The notes below the pieces were generated by a model, which worked only from the letters and a program-made list of their open reading frames with translations, did not search any database and was not told the DNA's origin. Made by a program: the position numbers and the translations under genes. Positions 1 to 12,132 of a DNA stretch of 64,000 bases are shown piece after piece. This stretch comes from Kocuria subflava (GTDB lineage Bacteria > Actinomycetota > Actinomycetes > Actinomycetales > Micrococcaceae), in assembly GCF_012163155.1 (NCBI RefSeq), contig NZ_JAAVUN010000001.1, forward strand, positions 124,001 to 188,000, given 5' to 3'. Position 1 is the first letter of the stretch, and every line of letters begins with the position of its first letter.

Positions 1-131
1 GCGGAGAAGATGGTGCCGCTGGAAGCCATGGCCAACTTGAGCTCCGGGGTGGCGGGCATCCGGCTCACGGCCTGCTCGGCCAGGCGCAGCACCGCGCTCA
101 GCGAGTCACCTGCAATATCCGATGAGGTCAT
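1..131 (-). CDS. N-terminal fragment of an unidentified protein, cut by the window edge
   Basis: On the minus strand an ATG at 129-131 opens a frame that stays open for 43 codons to the window edge. The visible peptide starts MTSSDIAGDSLSAVLRLAEQ and continues as an amphipathic, Ala/Leu-rich helix-like stretch; no domain is recognisable. It lies 31 bases downstream of the glycosyltransferase gene on the same strand, so it may be the next gene of that transcription unit. The upstream sequence has only a weak AGG-like ribosome binding site. Without the rest of the gene the product cannot be named. Confidence 0.4.
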   Translation of the reverse strand, partial: MTSSDIAGDSLSAVLRLAEQAVSRMPATPELKLAMASSGTIFS

Positions 132-162
132 GCACCGAAGCCTAAGCGTTGGAGTGGGAAGT

Positions 163-1803
163 TCAGGCACCGGGCGTAACAGGCTCGGCCTCACCGGCCT
201 GATCCTGGGTCCCGGGCTCCTGGGGCGTCGGGCCGGCAGCATCCGGCTCCTGCGCATTCGGGATGGTGTCCGGGCACTCGAAGGTGGTCACCCGGAACCG
301 TGAATCCCAGTTGTCATCCTCCAGGGTGCACTGGTTCTCCAGCAAATTGCCCTCCACCAGGGGGAAGTTGGCGTCGTCGTGGTAAGAGACCACGGCAACG
401 CTGCCCGTGTCCTCCAGTTCCCAGGCAAGCTCATAGGGCTGGTTGATGCCCCACAGGGTTTCCGAATCCGCAGCGTCCACGACCAGCATGGGGTCTGCCA
501 CCTCATGCTCCGGCGGGTAGGCAATGAAGATCCCGCGGTGCTGTTCATTCATGAAGATCACGGTGTCCGCCTGTTCGGCCTCCTGGGCGGCAGTCCCGTA
601 GGCGTCGTCCTTGGCGAACTCTCCGTTCTGCCCCAACAGGGACGGGAAGGAGAGACCGGCAAACACCACGGCCAGGACAGCCCCGGCCACACGCCACGGA
701 ATGGCCGCCAGGCCCAGGGCCAGCAGCACCACAACGGCGGGAGAGGTGAAGGCCAGGTAGCGCTCCTGGAAATACTGCCCACCGGTCAGCTGTGCGACCA
801 CCACCACGGCGAACGGGAAGAAGATCAGCGCCAACAGCCAGAGCATGATTCCGCGTGCCCTGCTCAAGATCAGACCGGCCACCGTGATCAGCACTGCAAA
901 GAGCGCCAGGAACGGGGCAATGGCCATGATCTGGTCGGAGAAGTCCCCCCGGTAGTTGCGTGGGCTGATGAAGAACACGTGGTAGGCCATGTAGTACAGG
1001 ACCTCCCGCAGCGTGTAGTGGATCCAGGAGACCTGGGCACTCTGCAGACTCCCGATGTAAGCCAGCGGGGCGCAGGCCACCACCACCAGCACACCGGCGA
1101 TCGCGTAATTCAGGGCAGCCTTCCATCCCAGGGCCAGCACACGAATGAAGAACACCGGCAACAAGAAAATGCAGTACAGGGAGAAGCCTGTGGCAGCAGC
1201 CAGCGCAAGGCCAAAGCCCACCATGAGCAAACCGTTGCGGGTGACGATGAACCGTTCAAAGCACCACCACGCCAGGCTCACGCTCATGGCCGCCATGGCG
1301 TATCCACGCGCCTCCTGCCCGGTCCAGGTCAGTCCCGGCAGCACCGCGCCGATCACCGCGATCAGCAAACCCACGAACACCATGCGCTGTGGCATGTACC
1401 TCCGGGCGTAGGTCATCCCGATCCTGGTGATTACGGCAGCCGTGACCATCAACCCAAGCGCTGACGGGGTGCGCATGGCCAGTTCAGAGGTACCGAAAAC
1501 CGCTGCCCAGGGATACATGACCAGGTAGTAGAGGCCATGGACGGCATCAATGGTGGAGAGCATGCCCACCATGGAGCTCAAAGGACGCTCGACGGCGGAG
1601 ATGGTGGCCGTCTCGTCAAACCAGAACTGAGGCTGGGTCATCCCCCAGAAAGCCACAATGCCGGCCAGGACGGCAGCCACCAGCGACGGCCACCACGGGA
1701 TGCGCGGCAGCGTGCTGGTGGCACCGGATGTGGTGCCACCGGTGACGGCAGGTGCCTTGTCCTGACTGGTCTCGGCCATCGCCCTGGGGGAACTGTTGTT
1801 CAT
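163..1803 (-). CDS. GT-C/GT39-like polytopic membrane glycosyltransferase
   Basis: Predicted 546-residue integral membrane protein. After a roughly 35-residue polar N-terminus come a first membrane helix (about 38-56) and the motif FWFDE (Asp63-Glu64). That acidic pair in the first extracytoplasmic loop is typical of GT-C enzymes (GT39, ArnT and protein-mannosyltransferase relatives), which use polyprenyl-phosphate sugars as donors. About ten further hydrophobic segments follow, then a soluble C-terminal region of about 120 residues ending in an acidic Pro/Glu-rich tail. I chose ATG 1803 because AGGAG lies 5-6 bases upstream; an in-frame extension to 1938 has no such signal. Family membership is fairly clear, but donor and acceptor cannot be read from the sequence. 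A role in cell-envelope glycan or protein glycosylation is inferred. Confidence 0.75.
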   Translation of the reverse strand: MNNSSPRAMAETSQDKAPAVTGGTTSGATSTLPRIPWWPSLVAAVLAGIVAFWGMTQPQFWFDETATISAVERPLSSMVGMLSTIDAVHGLYYLVMYPWAAVFGTSELAMRTPSALGLMVTAAVITRIGMTYARRYMPQRMVFVGLLIAVIGAVLPGLTWTGQEARGYAMAAMSVSLAWWCFERFIVTRNGLLMVGFGLALAAATGFSLYCIFLLPVFFIRVLALGWKAALNYAIAGVLVVVACAPLAYIGSLQSAQVSWIHYTLREVLYYMAYHVFFISPRNYRGDFSDQIMAIAPFLALFAVLITVAGLILSRARGIMLWLLALIFFPFAVVVVAQLTGGQYFQERYLAFTSPAVVVLLALGLAAIPWRVAGAVLAVVFAGLSFPSLLGQNGEFAKDDAYGTAAQEAEQADTVIFMNEQHRGIFIAYPPEHEVADPMLVVDAADSETLWGINQPYELAWELEDTGSVAVVSYHDDANFPLVEGNLLENQCTLEDDNWDSRFRVTTFECPDTIPNAQEPDAAGPTPQEPGTQDQAGEAEPVTPGA

Positions 1804-1882
1804 TGCACTCCTAGAGAAGGTCGGAACATACAGTACGACGCCGCACCCCTCCCTGGGGGAACCGCTCAGGCTGCGCTGTGGT

Positions 1883-2293
1883 TCAGATCCACCCGTGCTC
1901 GCGCGCCTTGAGCGCCAACTGGAACCGGTTGCAGGCACCCAAGCAGTTGGACATCTCGCTGATCAGGCCGCGAAAAGTGTGCATGTCCAGGTTCAGCCGG
2001 TGCGCAATGATGTCGTCAGCGCACCCGCTGCTCAGCATCTCCAGGACTTCCCAGTGAGTTTCTGTGGGCAAGATCTCCTCGGCGTCATCCGCCTGACGGC
2101 CGTCAGAGGTTTCCAGAAACAGGGGTTCAGCGTTCTCATGACCCTCGGGTTGCACGGAGGGGTGGCGGCGAGCGTGGCCGGCCGTGTTGTAGGCGGCGAA
2201 GATGGGCACCACGACGTCGTCGAAGATCGACGGACCACGGTGGCCATTCGATGGGTGCAGATCCCTCGACAAAGGTGTCATAGGTTTCATCAT
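1883..2293 (-). CDS. LuxR-type helix-turn-helix transcriptional regulator, single domain
   Basis: The last ~63 residues (about 74-136) match the LuxR/NarL C-terminal DNA-binding domain: a ThrGlu-x-x-x-x-ValLeu start, a DDIIAHRLNL scaffold/recognition helix region, then a motif equivalent to VRRHISNILEKLGARNR and a closing REHGWI. The preceding ~70 residues are polar and show no receiver domain, so the protein would be a stand-alone DNA-binding unit. The start is uncertain. ATG 2293 or 2290 gives 135-136 residues but has no good ribosome binding site, and the frame stays open to 2533. It sits upstream of the glycosyltransferase on the same strand and diverges from the dicarboxylate transporter, so either could be a target; this is inference. 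Confidence 0.6.
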   Translation of the reverse strand: MMKPMTPLSRDLHPSNGHRGPSIFDDVVVPIFAAYNTAGHARRHPSVQPEGHENAEPLFLETSDGRQADDAEEILPTETHWEVLEMLSSGCADDIIAHRLNLDMHTFRGLISEMSNCLGACNRFQLALKAREHGWI

Positions 2294-2538
2294 GGACTGC
2301 CGCGGCTCAGTTCGCCACACGGCCAGACACCTGTCAGCCCAATGTTGCGTCCGCACCGCGAAGCACTCCATGAGGGTTGGGGTGCGGCTGACGGTCACGA
2401 TGTGGCGTTGTGTGGGGATTTGCGGCAAGCGGATGAAGCCTGAAAACAACGCGAGTAGCGTGAGCTGTGCGCCGTGGTCAGGCCACAAAGATGACCGTGA
2501 CGGCGCTGGCACTCCGACAGAAACAGAGAGCACACGTC

Positions 2539-4014
2539 ATGACACCCTCGGCACCACCGACCAATCCCGAGGCACCGGCCCAACCAACAGCAAACCCACT
2601 CGATCGCAACATGATCATCAAGGTGGCCGTCATCCTGGCCACTGTGCTGGTCATCTGGCTCATTCCTCCGCCAGAAGGCGTGGACCCGCGCGGAATGCAC
2701 ATGGCCGCCATCTTTGTGGGCACCATTCTTGGCCTGGTGCTTCAACCCCTGCCAACGGCGGCGGTGTCCATCATCGGTCTGGCGGCGGCCATGATCACGG
2801 GCACCATGAACGTCGGCGACGACGAAGCCCTGACGGGTTTTGCATCAAGCGCCGTGTGGCTGATTGTTGCTGCCTTCTTCATTGCAGACGGCTTCCTGTT
2901 GACCGGGCTGGGGCGCCGGATCGCCCTGTGGTTTGTGACCAAGCTGGGCCGTTCATCCCTGGGCCTTGCCTACGGCATGGCGGCAACGGATCTGCTCATG
3001 GCCCCGGCGACTCCGTCCAACACGGCTCGCGCCGGCGGCGTGGTGTTCCCCATTGTGAAGTCCTTGGCCGTGGTGCAGGGCTCCACCCCGGAGACGGATG
3101 AATCACGACGCCGTTTGGGTGCCTTCCTGTCCATGTCCACGGTGCAGGTCAACACCATCACCTCGGCCATGTTCCTGACCGCCATGGCCGGTAACCCCCT
3201 GGTCCAACAGTTCGCCGCCGAACAAGGTGTGGAGATCACCTGGGGCAACTGGGCTCTGGCTGCCGTGGTACCGGGCCTGGCCGCTTTGATCGTGGCACCG
3301 TGGGCGCTGTCCAAGATCTATGCACCCACGCTGAAGAAGACCCCGGAAGCTCCGGGGCAGGCCAAGGAAGAACTGGCCAAGCTGGGCAAGCTCACCCGGC
3401 CGGAACTCATCATGGCCCTGACCTTTGTGCTGTTGCTGATCATGTGGTCCGTGGGTGGCTCCTTTGGCATCAACGCCACGGCAACCGCCTTTGTGGGCAT
3501 CGCCATCCTGCTGTGCACCAAGGTTCTGACCTGGAAGATCATGGCGGCCAACAGTGGTGCCTGGTCCACGCTGATCTTCTTCGGTGTGCTGGTGGGCATG
3601 GCCGGTCACCTCAACACCCTGGGCGTGATCACCTGGATCGGTGACTCCGTTTCAGCCTCCGTGGGCCACCTGCCGTGGGGTCTGGCCTTTGTGGTGCTGT
3701 GCCTGGTCTACTTCTACGTCCACTACTTCTTTGCCTCCAACACCGCACAGATCGTGGCCATGTACGCCGTGTTCCTGGCTGCAGCCATTGCGGTGGGCAC
3801 ACCCCCTCTGCTGGCGGCTTTGATGCTGGGCTTTATCGGCAACCTGTTCGGTGGTCTGACCCACTACTCCTCCGGTCCCTGCGGCGTGATCTTCGGCTCC
3901 GGCTACGTCAAGACTCCGGAGTGGTTCCGCGTGGGCTTCATGATGTCCGTGGTGACCCTGGTGGTCTTCGGTCTGGTGGGCTTTGGCTGGATGAGCCTGA
4001 TCGGGATGCTCTGA
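2539..4014 (+). CDS. DASS-family (SLC13-like) dicarboxylate/anion transporter
   Basis: 491-residue protein with about 12 hydrophobic segments. The C-terminal part carries the family hallmark around HYSSGPCGVIFGSGY, and the middle has an SNTAR substrate-loop motif (APATPSNTAR). Both are typical of the divalent anion:sodium symporter family that includes the 2-oxoglutarate/malate translocator and C4-dicarboxylate carriers. The chosen ATG follows a purine-rich AGAGAG; upstream in-frame starts would add a basic, non-membrane extension. It converges with the succinate dehydrogenase operon across a strong hairpin. The pairing suggests uptake of succinate, malate or fumarate, but the exact substrate is inferred only from family and context. 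Confidence 0.85.
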   Translation: MTPSAPPTNPEAPAQPTANPLDRNMIIKVAVILATVLVIWLIPPPEGVDPRGMHMAAIFVGTILGLVLQPLPTAAVSIIGLAAAMITGTMNVGDDEALTGFASSAVWLIVAAFFIADGFLLTGLGRRIALWFVTKLGRSSLGLAYGMAATDLLMAPATPSNTARAGGVVFPIVKSLAVVQGSTPETDESRRRLGAFLSMSTVQVNTITSAMFLTAMAGNPLVQQFAAEQGVEITWGNWALAAVVPGLAALIVAPWALSKIYAPTLKKTPEAPGQAKEELAKLGKLTRPELIMALTFVLLLIMWSVGGSFGINATATAFVGIAILLCTKVLTWKIMAANSGAWSTLIFFGVLVGMAGHLNTLGVITWIGDSVSASVGHLPWGLAFVVLCLVYFYVHYFFASNTAQIVAMYAVFLAAAIAVGTPPLLAALMLGFIGNLFGGLTHYSSGPCGVIFGSGYVKTPEWFRVGFMMSVVTLVVFGLVGFGWMSLIGML

Positions 4015-4027
4015 AACAACCGTCCAA

Positions 4028-4075
4028 AAGTGAGTTGTCCCGCCCATCAGCTCTGATGGGCGGGACAACTCACTT
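4028..4075. terminator. Bidirectional terminator-like hairpin
   Basis: Two perfect 23-base inverted arms (4028-4050 and 4053-4075) separated by two bases lie between the converging dicarboxylate transporter gene and sdhB. The outer pairs are A/T (AAGTGAGTTG.../...CAACTCACTT), so a short U run is present on both strands. It most likely ends both transcripts. Confidence 0.8.
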
Positions 4076-4111
4076 CCGGGCCACGAATGCTGAACCGTGG
4101 CGGCCAGGGAC

Positions 4112-4864
4112 TCAATCGTCCTTGGTGCGCCTGATCGCTGTGCGAGCAGCCTCGCGGTTCACGGCGCTGATCGCGGAGATGGGGATGCCCGCGGGGCAGA
4201 CCTCCACGCATTCGGCGTAGACCGAGCACGGGCCGAACTCCTCCTCCGTGGTGGCCACCACGGAACGAGCCCGCTTGGCGCGCTCCGGTTTGCCCTGCGG
4301 CAGCGTGGACATGTGGGACAGCAACGCACCGGAGAACAGGTGGGCCGCACCGTTGGGACAGGCCGCAATGCAGGCACCGCAGCCGATGCACCCGGAGAAG
4401 TCCAACGCGGTTTCTGCCACCTTGAACGGGATCTGCCGGGTGTCCGCATCCGGGGCGGTTCCGGCATCCACGGACACATAGCCACCGGAGGCAATCACCT
4501 TGTCCAGAGCCGTGCGATCCACCACCAGGTCCCGAACCACCGGGAACGACGCCGCACGGAAGGGTTCGAGCTTCAGGTGGTCGCCGTCGTCGTAGCTGCG
4601 CAGGTGTTGACGGCAGGTGGGGGTGTTGGGGACCTTGCCGTGGGGGACGTCGTTGACCGTGATCCCGCAGGTGCCGCAGATGCCTTCCCGGCAGTCCGTG
4701 TCAAAGGCGATCGGCTCGTCCCCGGCTTCCACCAGTTGATCGTTGAGTCGGTCCAGGAGCTCCGGCAGGGACATCTCAGGGGTGGCGTCATCCACCTGGT
4801 AGGTCACAAACCGCCCTTCAGCTTCCGCGTTCTCCTGCCGCCAGACTTCGATGGTCAGTTGCAT
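4112..4864 (-). CDS. sdhB: Succinate dehydrogenase/fumarate reductase iron-sulfur subunit
   Basis: 250 residues carrying electrons from the flavin to the membrane quinone site. The N-terminal ferredoxin-like domain has Cys58, Cys63, Cys66 and Cys84 for the [2Fe-2S] cluster. The C-terminal domain has CIGCGACIAACP (Cys159, 162, 165, 169) and a second group at Cys213, Cys219 and Cys223 for the [4Fe-4S] and [3Fe-4S] clusters. Last gene of the sdhC-A-B operon, 32 bases after sdhA, with GGAGAG before the ATG. The arrangement with a single cytochrome b gene and no sdhD fits the menaquinone-linked type found in Gram-positive bacteria. Confidence 0.95.
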   Translation of the reverse strand: MQLTIEVWRQENAEAEGRFVTYQVDDATPEMSLPELLDRLNDQLVEAGDEPIAFDTDCREGICGTCGITVNDVPHGKVPNTPTCRQHLRSYDDGDHLKLEPFRAASFPVVRDLVVDRTALDKVIASGGYVSVDAGTAPDADTRQIPFKVAETALDFSGCIGCGACIAACPNGAAHLFSGALLSHMSTLPQGKPERAKRARSVVATTEEEFGPCSVYAECVEVCPAGIPISAISAVNREAARTAIRRTKDD

Positions 4865-4896
4865 GTGTCTCTCCTCAATTCACAAGTCGTGGCCGG

Positions 4897-7061
<2,165 letters not shown>

Positions 7062-7065
<4 letters not shown>

Positions 7066-7805
7066 TGGAGCACTCCTGTCAGGACAGCCACGGGAATGGT
7101 GATGTTGCCGATTGCCACCGCCAGGCCGAACAGCAGCCCCAGCCCGGCCAACGCGGAGAACACCCGCGGGCGCACACCCACTCCGAAGTCGACGACGGCG
7201 CTGACCACACCGTGCGCCAGGTGCAAGGCCAGGCAGAGCATGGCGATGATGTAGAAGGCGGCCACCGGCCAGCGGCTGAAGGAAGCCACCAGATTGGAGT
7301 AGGCGTAGGAGGTCTCATGGGTTGCGTGCTCAAAGGCCTCCGGGCCGGCCGGGGGGACACCCAGGGTCAGATCCAGGATGTGGAAAATGATGAACAACAG
7401 CAGCACAACACCGGAGACCATCATGGTGCGGGCTGCAAACACGTCCAGCCCCAAGCCCCGGCGCTTCCAGCGGCCCCGGGCAGTGGCACCACGACGCCGT
7501 AGCAACAGTGCGCAGTAGACGTGGGCGATCAGGCACGCCAACAGAACCACGCGCATGATCCACAACAGACCCTCATAGGGCAGCACCGGGTAAAAGGCCA
7601 CACGCAGCCAATGCGCGTAACTGTTGAAAGCCTCAGCACCTTGGTAGATCTTCAGATTGCCGATCATGTGCACCAGCACAAAAATGGCAAAAGTGGCACC
7701 GGTGGCGGCCATGATCAACTTGGCGTAAACCGACGGCAAACCGCCGCTGCGCCCGGCTCTGGGCGTGGTGGACTGAGGTGACCGAGAAGTCAGTGACGTG
7801 GACAT
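7062..7805 (-). CDS. sdhC: Succinate dehydrogenase cytochrome b subunit (single-subunit membrane anchor)
   Basis: 247-residue protein with five hydrophobic helices, the layout of the type B diheme cytochrome b558 anchor that links SdhAB to menaquinone. Histidines in or beside the helices (VHMIGN, IAHVYC, IFHILD, LHLAHG) are candidate heme ligands. ATG 7805 is preceded by AGGAG six bases upstream; an in-frame extension to 7877 would add a non-membrane leader and is less likely. First gene of sdhCAB, so the operon promoter should lie in 7806-7970. Confidence 0.9.
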
Positions 7806-7973
7806 GGCGGCTCCTGGCAGCATCTGCAGGCGCCGGTTCCAGCCGGGCGGTCCGGTAATCCCGGCACCTGATTCCACCCTATGGACCCGGTTTCACAGGG
7901 CGAAGCCAGTTGCCCAGTTGCCAGCACGCCCCAGCCAGGTGAGGCAACGGATGTGCGTCACCGGTCATCCGCT

Positions 7974-8000
7974 GTACCGGATCAGCGGTTGATCCGGTAC
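7974..8000. terminator. Hairpin overlapping the end of the GNAT gene
   Basis: Eleven-base inverted arms GTACCGGATCA and TGATCCGGTAC (7974-7984 and 7990-8000) around a five-base loop span the stop codon of the acetyltransferase gene. There is no long U run. It could end that transcript before the sdhC promoter region. Confidence 0.35.
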
Positions 8001-8497
8001 TCGGCCTCCGGCCCCACACTGTCCACCTTGGAGAAGCCCGCCTTCTCCAACAGCTCTTCAATGTGCTCGTTGTCCTCCGGAACCGAGGCCCGGATGGTGG
8101 AAACCTCCGGGTCCTCAAAAGCCAGAGTGGTCAGGGCAGCCAGGCCTTCCGCGCCGTAACCGTGGCGGCGGCTGGCCGGGGCCAGGAAGCCCACCACCTC
8201 CAGTGCGCCGTCAATGGGCGCGGCGGCAAAGCCCGTGGAGCCGATGACCTGACCAGAGGCCAACTCAACACACGCCAGCGGGGAGTACATGGTTTCTGTG
8301 AAAAAGAAACCTCCCGCCTGGGCGATGTCCTTGAGCTGATCCACGGATTCAGGGATGGGGAAACCGGTGGCAAAGTGATCCAGGCTCACGCCGTCGATCA
8401 CCGCCTCGATCTCCTCTTCCGTGAACGGTCGCATGAGAAGCCGCGTGGTGCGCACCTCTTGGGCATCTGGGGCCCCCGGATGGATCTCCTGGTTCAC
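7982..8497 (-). CDS. GNAT-family N-acetyltransferase (RimJ/RimL-like)
   Basis: 171 residues with the RimJ/RimL-type start (RTTRLLMRPFTEEE near residue 16), a beta strand reading VIGSTGF, the acetyl-CoA pyrophosphate loop region PASRRHGYGAEG (about residues 108-119), and the typical late motif VPEDNEHIEELLEKAGF. Transfers an acetyl group from acetyl-CoA to an amine; the acceptor cannot be deduced. The start codon is GTG at 8495-8497 with only a GGTGG-like site upstream. It lies between purL and sdhC on the same strand, with no obvious functional link. Confidence 0.85.
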   Translation of the reverse strand: MNQEIHPGAPDAQEVRTTRLLMRPFTEEEIEAVIDGVSLDHFATGFPIPESVDQLKDIAQAGGFFFTETMYSPLACVELASGQVIGSTGFAAAPIDGALEVVGFLAPASRRHGYGAEGLAALTTLAFEDPEVSTIRASVPEDNEHIEELLEKAGFSKVDSVGPEAEYRINR

Positions 8498-8544
8498 GAT
8501 GCTCTACCACCTTCCGAGGCATTCACCGGGCCGGTCCTGCGGAC

Positions 8545-10917
8545 TCAACCGAAGTACTGAGGGAGCGTGGATTCGTGGGCCTGCTTCAGCTCCGGCAACG
8601 GAATGGAAGCAGTGCCCATCAGATCGAGGGCGTCATTGACCGCGTCAACCACGCCGATACGCGCAAACGGATAATTGCGCATGGTGCACATGTCCTTGAA
8701 CCGGACCTCCTCCGAGCGCGGCACGGAAACCACCGCCCGGCCCTGGGATTCGGAGAACAGCATGGTGAATTCATCCACGCCGTCACGCTCAGCCACTTCA
8801 CCCAGCCCGATCCTGGCACCGGTTCCGAACCGCAAGCACATCTCCGCCAGGGTGGCAGCCAGCCCGCCTTCAGAGACGTCGTGAGCGGCATCGATCATGC
8901 CGTCCCGGGACATGTTGATCAGCAACTCGCCCAGCAACTTCTCCTGAGTCAGGTCCACCTGGGGCGGCAATCCGCCCAGGTGCCCGCGCAGCCGCGCCCA
9001 TTCGGACCCGTCCAGCTCATCCGCGGTGGTGCCCAGCAGGTAGACCGCCTGGCCATCGGCAGTGGCGTCCCAGCCGGAAGGGGTACGACGACGAACATCG
9101 TCCAGCACGCCCATCAAAGCCACCACCGGGGTGGGATGAATGGCCTCAGTACCCGTCTGGTTGTAGAGGGAGACGTTGCCGCCGGTGACCGGCACACCGA
9201 TTTCCAGGCAGCCGTCTGCCAGGCCACGGACGGCCTCGGCGAATTGCCACATGACCTCCGGGTCCTCCGGGGAACCGAAGTTCAGGCAGTCGGAGACGGC
9301 CGCAGGCCGTGCCCCTGCGGTGGCCACGTTGCGGTAGGCCTCGGCCAGAGCCAGCTTGGCGCCGTTGTACGGGTCCAGATAGGCGTAACGGCCGTTGCAG
9401 TCGGTGGAGAGGGCAACCCCCAGTCCTGTTCGCTCATCCACGCGGATCACACCGGCGTCGTCGGGCATGGCCATGGCCGTGTTGCCCTGGACGTAACAGT
9501 CGTACTGGTTGGTCACCCAGTCCTTGGAACACAGGTTGGGGGAGGCCATCAACTCCAGGACGGCGTCCTTGACGGCAGCCCCTGACGGGCGGTCAGCATC
9601 AGCGGCGGACCCGGTGAAGTGGTCGGCCTGGATTGCGTCCTGACGTTCGGGCCGGTGATAGGGGCGTTCGTACACGGGTCCGTCGTGGGCCACGGTGCGC
9701 GGATCCACGTCCACGATCACCTCACCCTGCCAGTCGATGATCAACCGGCCGGTGTCCGTGACCTCACCGATCCACGAGTACTCGACTTCCCACTTGTCCA
9801 GGACGGCCTCAAAGTCCTGGACCTTCTCCGGGGTGACCACAGCCATCATGCGTTCCTGGGATTCGGACATCAGGATCTCGCCAGGCGTCAGGGAAGGATC
9901 ACGCAGCAACACGGAGGAGAGGTCCACGTGCATGCCGCCGTCACCGTTGGAGGCCAACTCGGAGGTGGCGCAGGAGATACCGGCCGCTCCCAGGTCCTGG
10001 ATGCCTTCCACCAGGCCGGCCTGGAAAAGCTCCAAACAGCACTCGATCAGCACCTTCTCCGCAAACGGATCCCCCACCTGGACGGCGGGGCGCTTGGAGG
10101 GCTTGGAATCGTCAAAGGACTCGGAGGCCAGCACGGAGGCACCGCCGATGCCGTCGCCGCCGGTGCGGGCGCCAAAGAGTACCACCTTGTTGCCGGTGCC
10201 AGAGGCGTTGGCCAGGCGGAGGTCCTCATGGCGCAGCACGCCCACCGCCAACGCGTTGACCAGCGGGTTGGCCTGGTAGCAGGGATCGAACTCGACTTCA
10301 CCGCCGATGTTGGGCAGGCCCAGGCAGTTGCCGTAACCACCCACACCGGCCACGATCCCGTGGACCACGCGCTGGGTGTCCGGATGGTCGATGGCGCCAA
10401 AACGCAGGGGGTCCATGACCGCCACCGGGCGGGCACCCATGGAAATGATGTCCCGCACGATCCCACCCACGCCGGTGGCAGCACCCTGGTAGGGCTCCAC
10501 GTAGGAGGGGTGGTTGTGGGACTCGATCTTGAAAGTCACGGCCCAGCCGTCCCCGATGTCTGTGACACCGGCGTTCTCGCCCATGCCCACCATCAGGTCC
10601 TTCTTCATCTCATCGGAGACCTTCTCCCCGAACTGACGCAGGTGGACCTTGGAGGACTTGTAGGAGCAGTGCTCGGACCACATGACCGAGTACATGGCCA
10701 GTTCCGCGGCAGTGGGGCGGCGGCCCAGGATCTCCACGACCTTCTGGTACTCGTCCTCCTTCAGGCCCAGCTCCGCCCAGGGCAACTCCGTGTCCGGGGT
10801 CTGCGCGGCGTGCTCCACGGTGTCCAGGTGGAACTGTTGCTCACCCTGTGCCTCCTGCGTGGCGGAGCCGGACTGCTGGGGGGAATCGGTCTGCTGGGAT
10901 TCGTGCTGCTCGATCAT
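8545..10917 (-). CDS. purL: Phosphoribosylformylglycinamidine synthase, PurL subunit (small type)
   Basis: 790-residue ATP-dependent synthetase converting FGAR to FGAM in purine biosynthesis, using ammonia delivered by PurQ with PurS as bridge. Motifs include [27 protein letters not shown] and the glycine-rich repeats of the AIRS-like N and C domains, with duplicated ATP sites ([10 protein letters not shown] and the VSEGGL region). About 45 N-terminal residues are Gln-rich and poorly conserved in character. Its ATG overlaps the purQ stop in ATGA, so translation is coupled. The order purS-purQ-purL is the usual one for three-component FGAM synthase. Confidence 0.95.
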   Translation of the reverse strand: MIEQHESQQTDSPQQSGSATQEAQGEQQFHLDTVEHAAQTPDTELPWAELGLKEDEYQKVVEILGRRPTAAELAMYSVMWSEHCSYKSSKVHLRQFGEKVSDEMKKDLMVGMGENAGVTDIGDGWAVTFKIESHNHPSYVEPYQGAATGVGGIVRDIISMGARPVAVMDPLRFGAIDHPDTQRVVHGIVAGVGGYGNCLGLPNIGGEVEFDPCYQANPLVNALAVGVLRHEDLRLANASGTGNKVVLFGARTGGDGIGGASVLASESFDDSKPSKRPAVQVGDPFAEKVLIECCLELFQAGLVEGIQDLGAAGISCATSELASNGDGGMHVDLSSVLLRDPSLTPGEILMSESQERMMAVVTPEKVQDFEAVLDKWEVEYSWIGEVTDTGRLIIDWQGEVIVDVDPRTVAHDGPVYERPYHRPERQDAIQADHFTGSAADADRPSGAAVKDAVLELMASPNLCSKDWVTNQYDCYVQGNTAMAMPDDAGVIRVDERTGLGVALSTDCNGRYAYLDPYNGAKLALAEAYRNVATAGARPAAVSDCLNFGSPEDPEVMWQFAEAVRGLADGCLEIGVPVTGGNVSLYNQTGTEAIHPTPVVALMGVLDDVRRRTPSGWDATADGQAVYLLGTTADELDGSEWARLRGHLGGLPPQVDLTQEKLLGELLINMSRDGMIDAAHDVSEGGLAATLAEMCLRFGTGARIGLGEVAERDGVDEFTMLFSESQGRAVVSVPRSEEVRFKDMCTMRNYPFARIGVVDAVNDALDLMGTASIPLPELKQAHESTLPQYFG

Positions 10918-11714
10918 GCGCGGGAGCCTCCGTTGATCAAGGTGTTCAGAACTGAGGTGAACAGGCCCAGCCCGTCCGTACCTTCTCCCATGGCAACCTG
11001 CCCCTGGGCGGTGGAATCAGGGCCGAAACCGGCTTCCACGGCGTGCTCCGGGTGGGGCATCAGACCCACCACGTTGCCGCGGGCATTGGTCACACCGGCA
11101 ATGTCATTCAGCGACCCGTTGGGGTTGTGGCCTACGTAGCGGAAAGCCACGCGGCCCTCAAACTCCAGCATGTCAAGGGTGGTCTGATCGCAGACGTACT
11201 GGCCATCGTTGTTCTTCAGCGGAACCACGATCTCCTGGCCCGAGGTGAAATCAGCCGTCCAGGTGGTACCGGCGTTCTCCACCCGCAGCCGCTGATCCCG
11301 GCAGATGAACTTCAAGTGGTTGTTGCGGATCATGGAGCCCGGCAACAGATGGGACTCCGTCAAGATCTGGAACCCGTTGCAGATACCCAACACCGGCAGG
11401 GCGTCGTCGCTGTTCGCGGCGTCGATGATCCGACTCATCAAGGGGGCAAAACGGGAGATGGCACCGGCGCGCAGGTAGTCCCCGTAGGAGAATCCGCCGG
11501 GCAAGATCACGGCGTCCACGCCCTGCAGATCCGCATCCGCATGCCACAGTGGTACGGAGGTGCCACCGGCAATGTCCACGGCGCGTGCGGCGTCGCGGTC
11601 GTCCAGGGTGCCGGGGAAGGTCACGATGCCCACACGAACGTCCTTGAGGGCGGCATCCGGGGCGGGGGAGGAGAGGTCAGCCACCAAGGGGGCTTCAAAG
11701 GTGTTGGCACTCAC
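10914..11714 (-). CDS. purQ: Phosphoribosylformylglycinamidine synthase, PurQ glutaminase subunit
   Basis: 266-residue class I glutamine amidotransferase supplying ammonia to PurL. It has the nucleophile motif GICNGFQ, the early [12 protein letters not shown] strand, and the His-Glu part of the triad in MPHPEHAVE. The GTG start lies four bases after the purS stop and has a GAGG-like site inside the purS end. The first ~26 residues are an extension before the conserved VGIVTFPG. Confidence 0.95.
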   Translation of the reverse strand: MSANTFEAPLVADLSSPAPDAALKDVRVGIVTFPGTLDDRDAARAVDIAGGTSVPLWHADADLQGVDAVILPGGFSYGDYLRAGAISRFAPLMSRIIDAANSDDALPVLGICNGFQILTESHLLPGSMIRNNHLKFICRDQRLRVENAGTTWTADFTSGQEIVVPLKNNDGQYVCDQTTLDMLEFEGRVAFRYVGHNPNGSLNDIAGVTNARGNVVGLMPHPEHAVEAGFGPDSTAQGQVAMGEGTDGLGLFTSVLNTLINGGSRA

Positions 11715-11718
11715 GGGC

Positions 11719-11988
11719 TCAGGCCTCGGCAGAGTCGGAGTTGTCGATCACGCTGACGTTGACCACGTCCTCGATCACCGGGTTGGAGAGCATGGTCTCA
11801 GCGGCGTGGCGGGCTGTGGCCAGCACCTCCTCCGTGACCTCACCGTCAACTTCCAGTTCAAAGCGCTTGCCCTGGCGGACACCGGAGAAAGCGGTGATCC
11901 CCTGATGGGGGAAAGCTCGCACAATGGCCTTCCCCTGCGGATCCAGAATCTCCGGTTTGGGCATGACGTCAACAACAATGCGGGCCAC
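11719..11988 (-). CDS. purS: Phosphoribosylformylglycinamidine synthase, PurS subunit
   Basis: 89-residue structural subunit that bridges PurL and PurQ. The protein reads [20 protein letters not shown] at the start and has the [14 protein letters not shown] core typical of PurS. I chose GTG 11988 because AGGAG sits six bases upstream; the frame extends to 12063 but that part looks non-coding. First gene of purSQL. Confidence 0.95.
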   Translation of the reverse strand: MARIVVDVMPKPEILDPQGKAIVRAFPHQGITAFSGVRQGKRFELEVDGEVTEEVLATARHAAETMLSNPVIEDVVNVSVIDNSDSAEA

Positions 11989-12132
11989 GGGCGCTCCTGT
12001 GCAGGATGGTGCGGACGAGTCAGCAGCTGAGGTCAGGCCCGGATCACAGCGGGCTGGTGACACAGCAACGGACGGACAGGTTGAGTGTAGCCCCGTGGAC
12101 GCCTGCCAGGCAGTCGGCGGTGCGCCGGGCCG

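Noticed and set aside
9619-11139. Plus-strand frame of 506 codons opposite purL and purQ
   Set aside because: Antisense shadow of PurL/PurQ, His/Gly/Val-rich with no recognisable fold.
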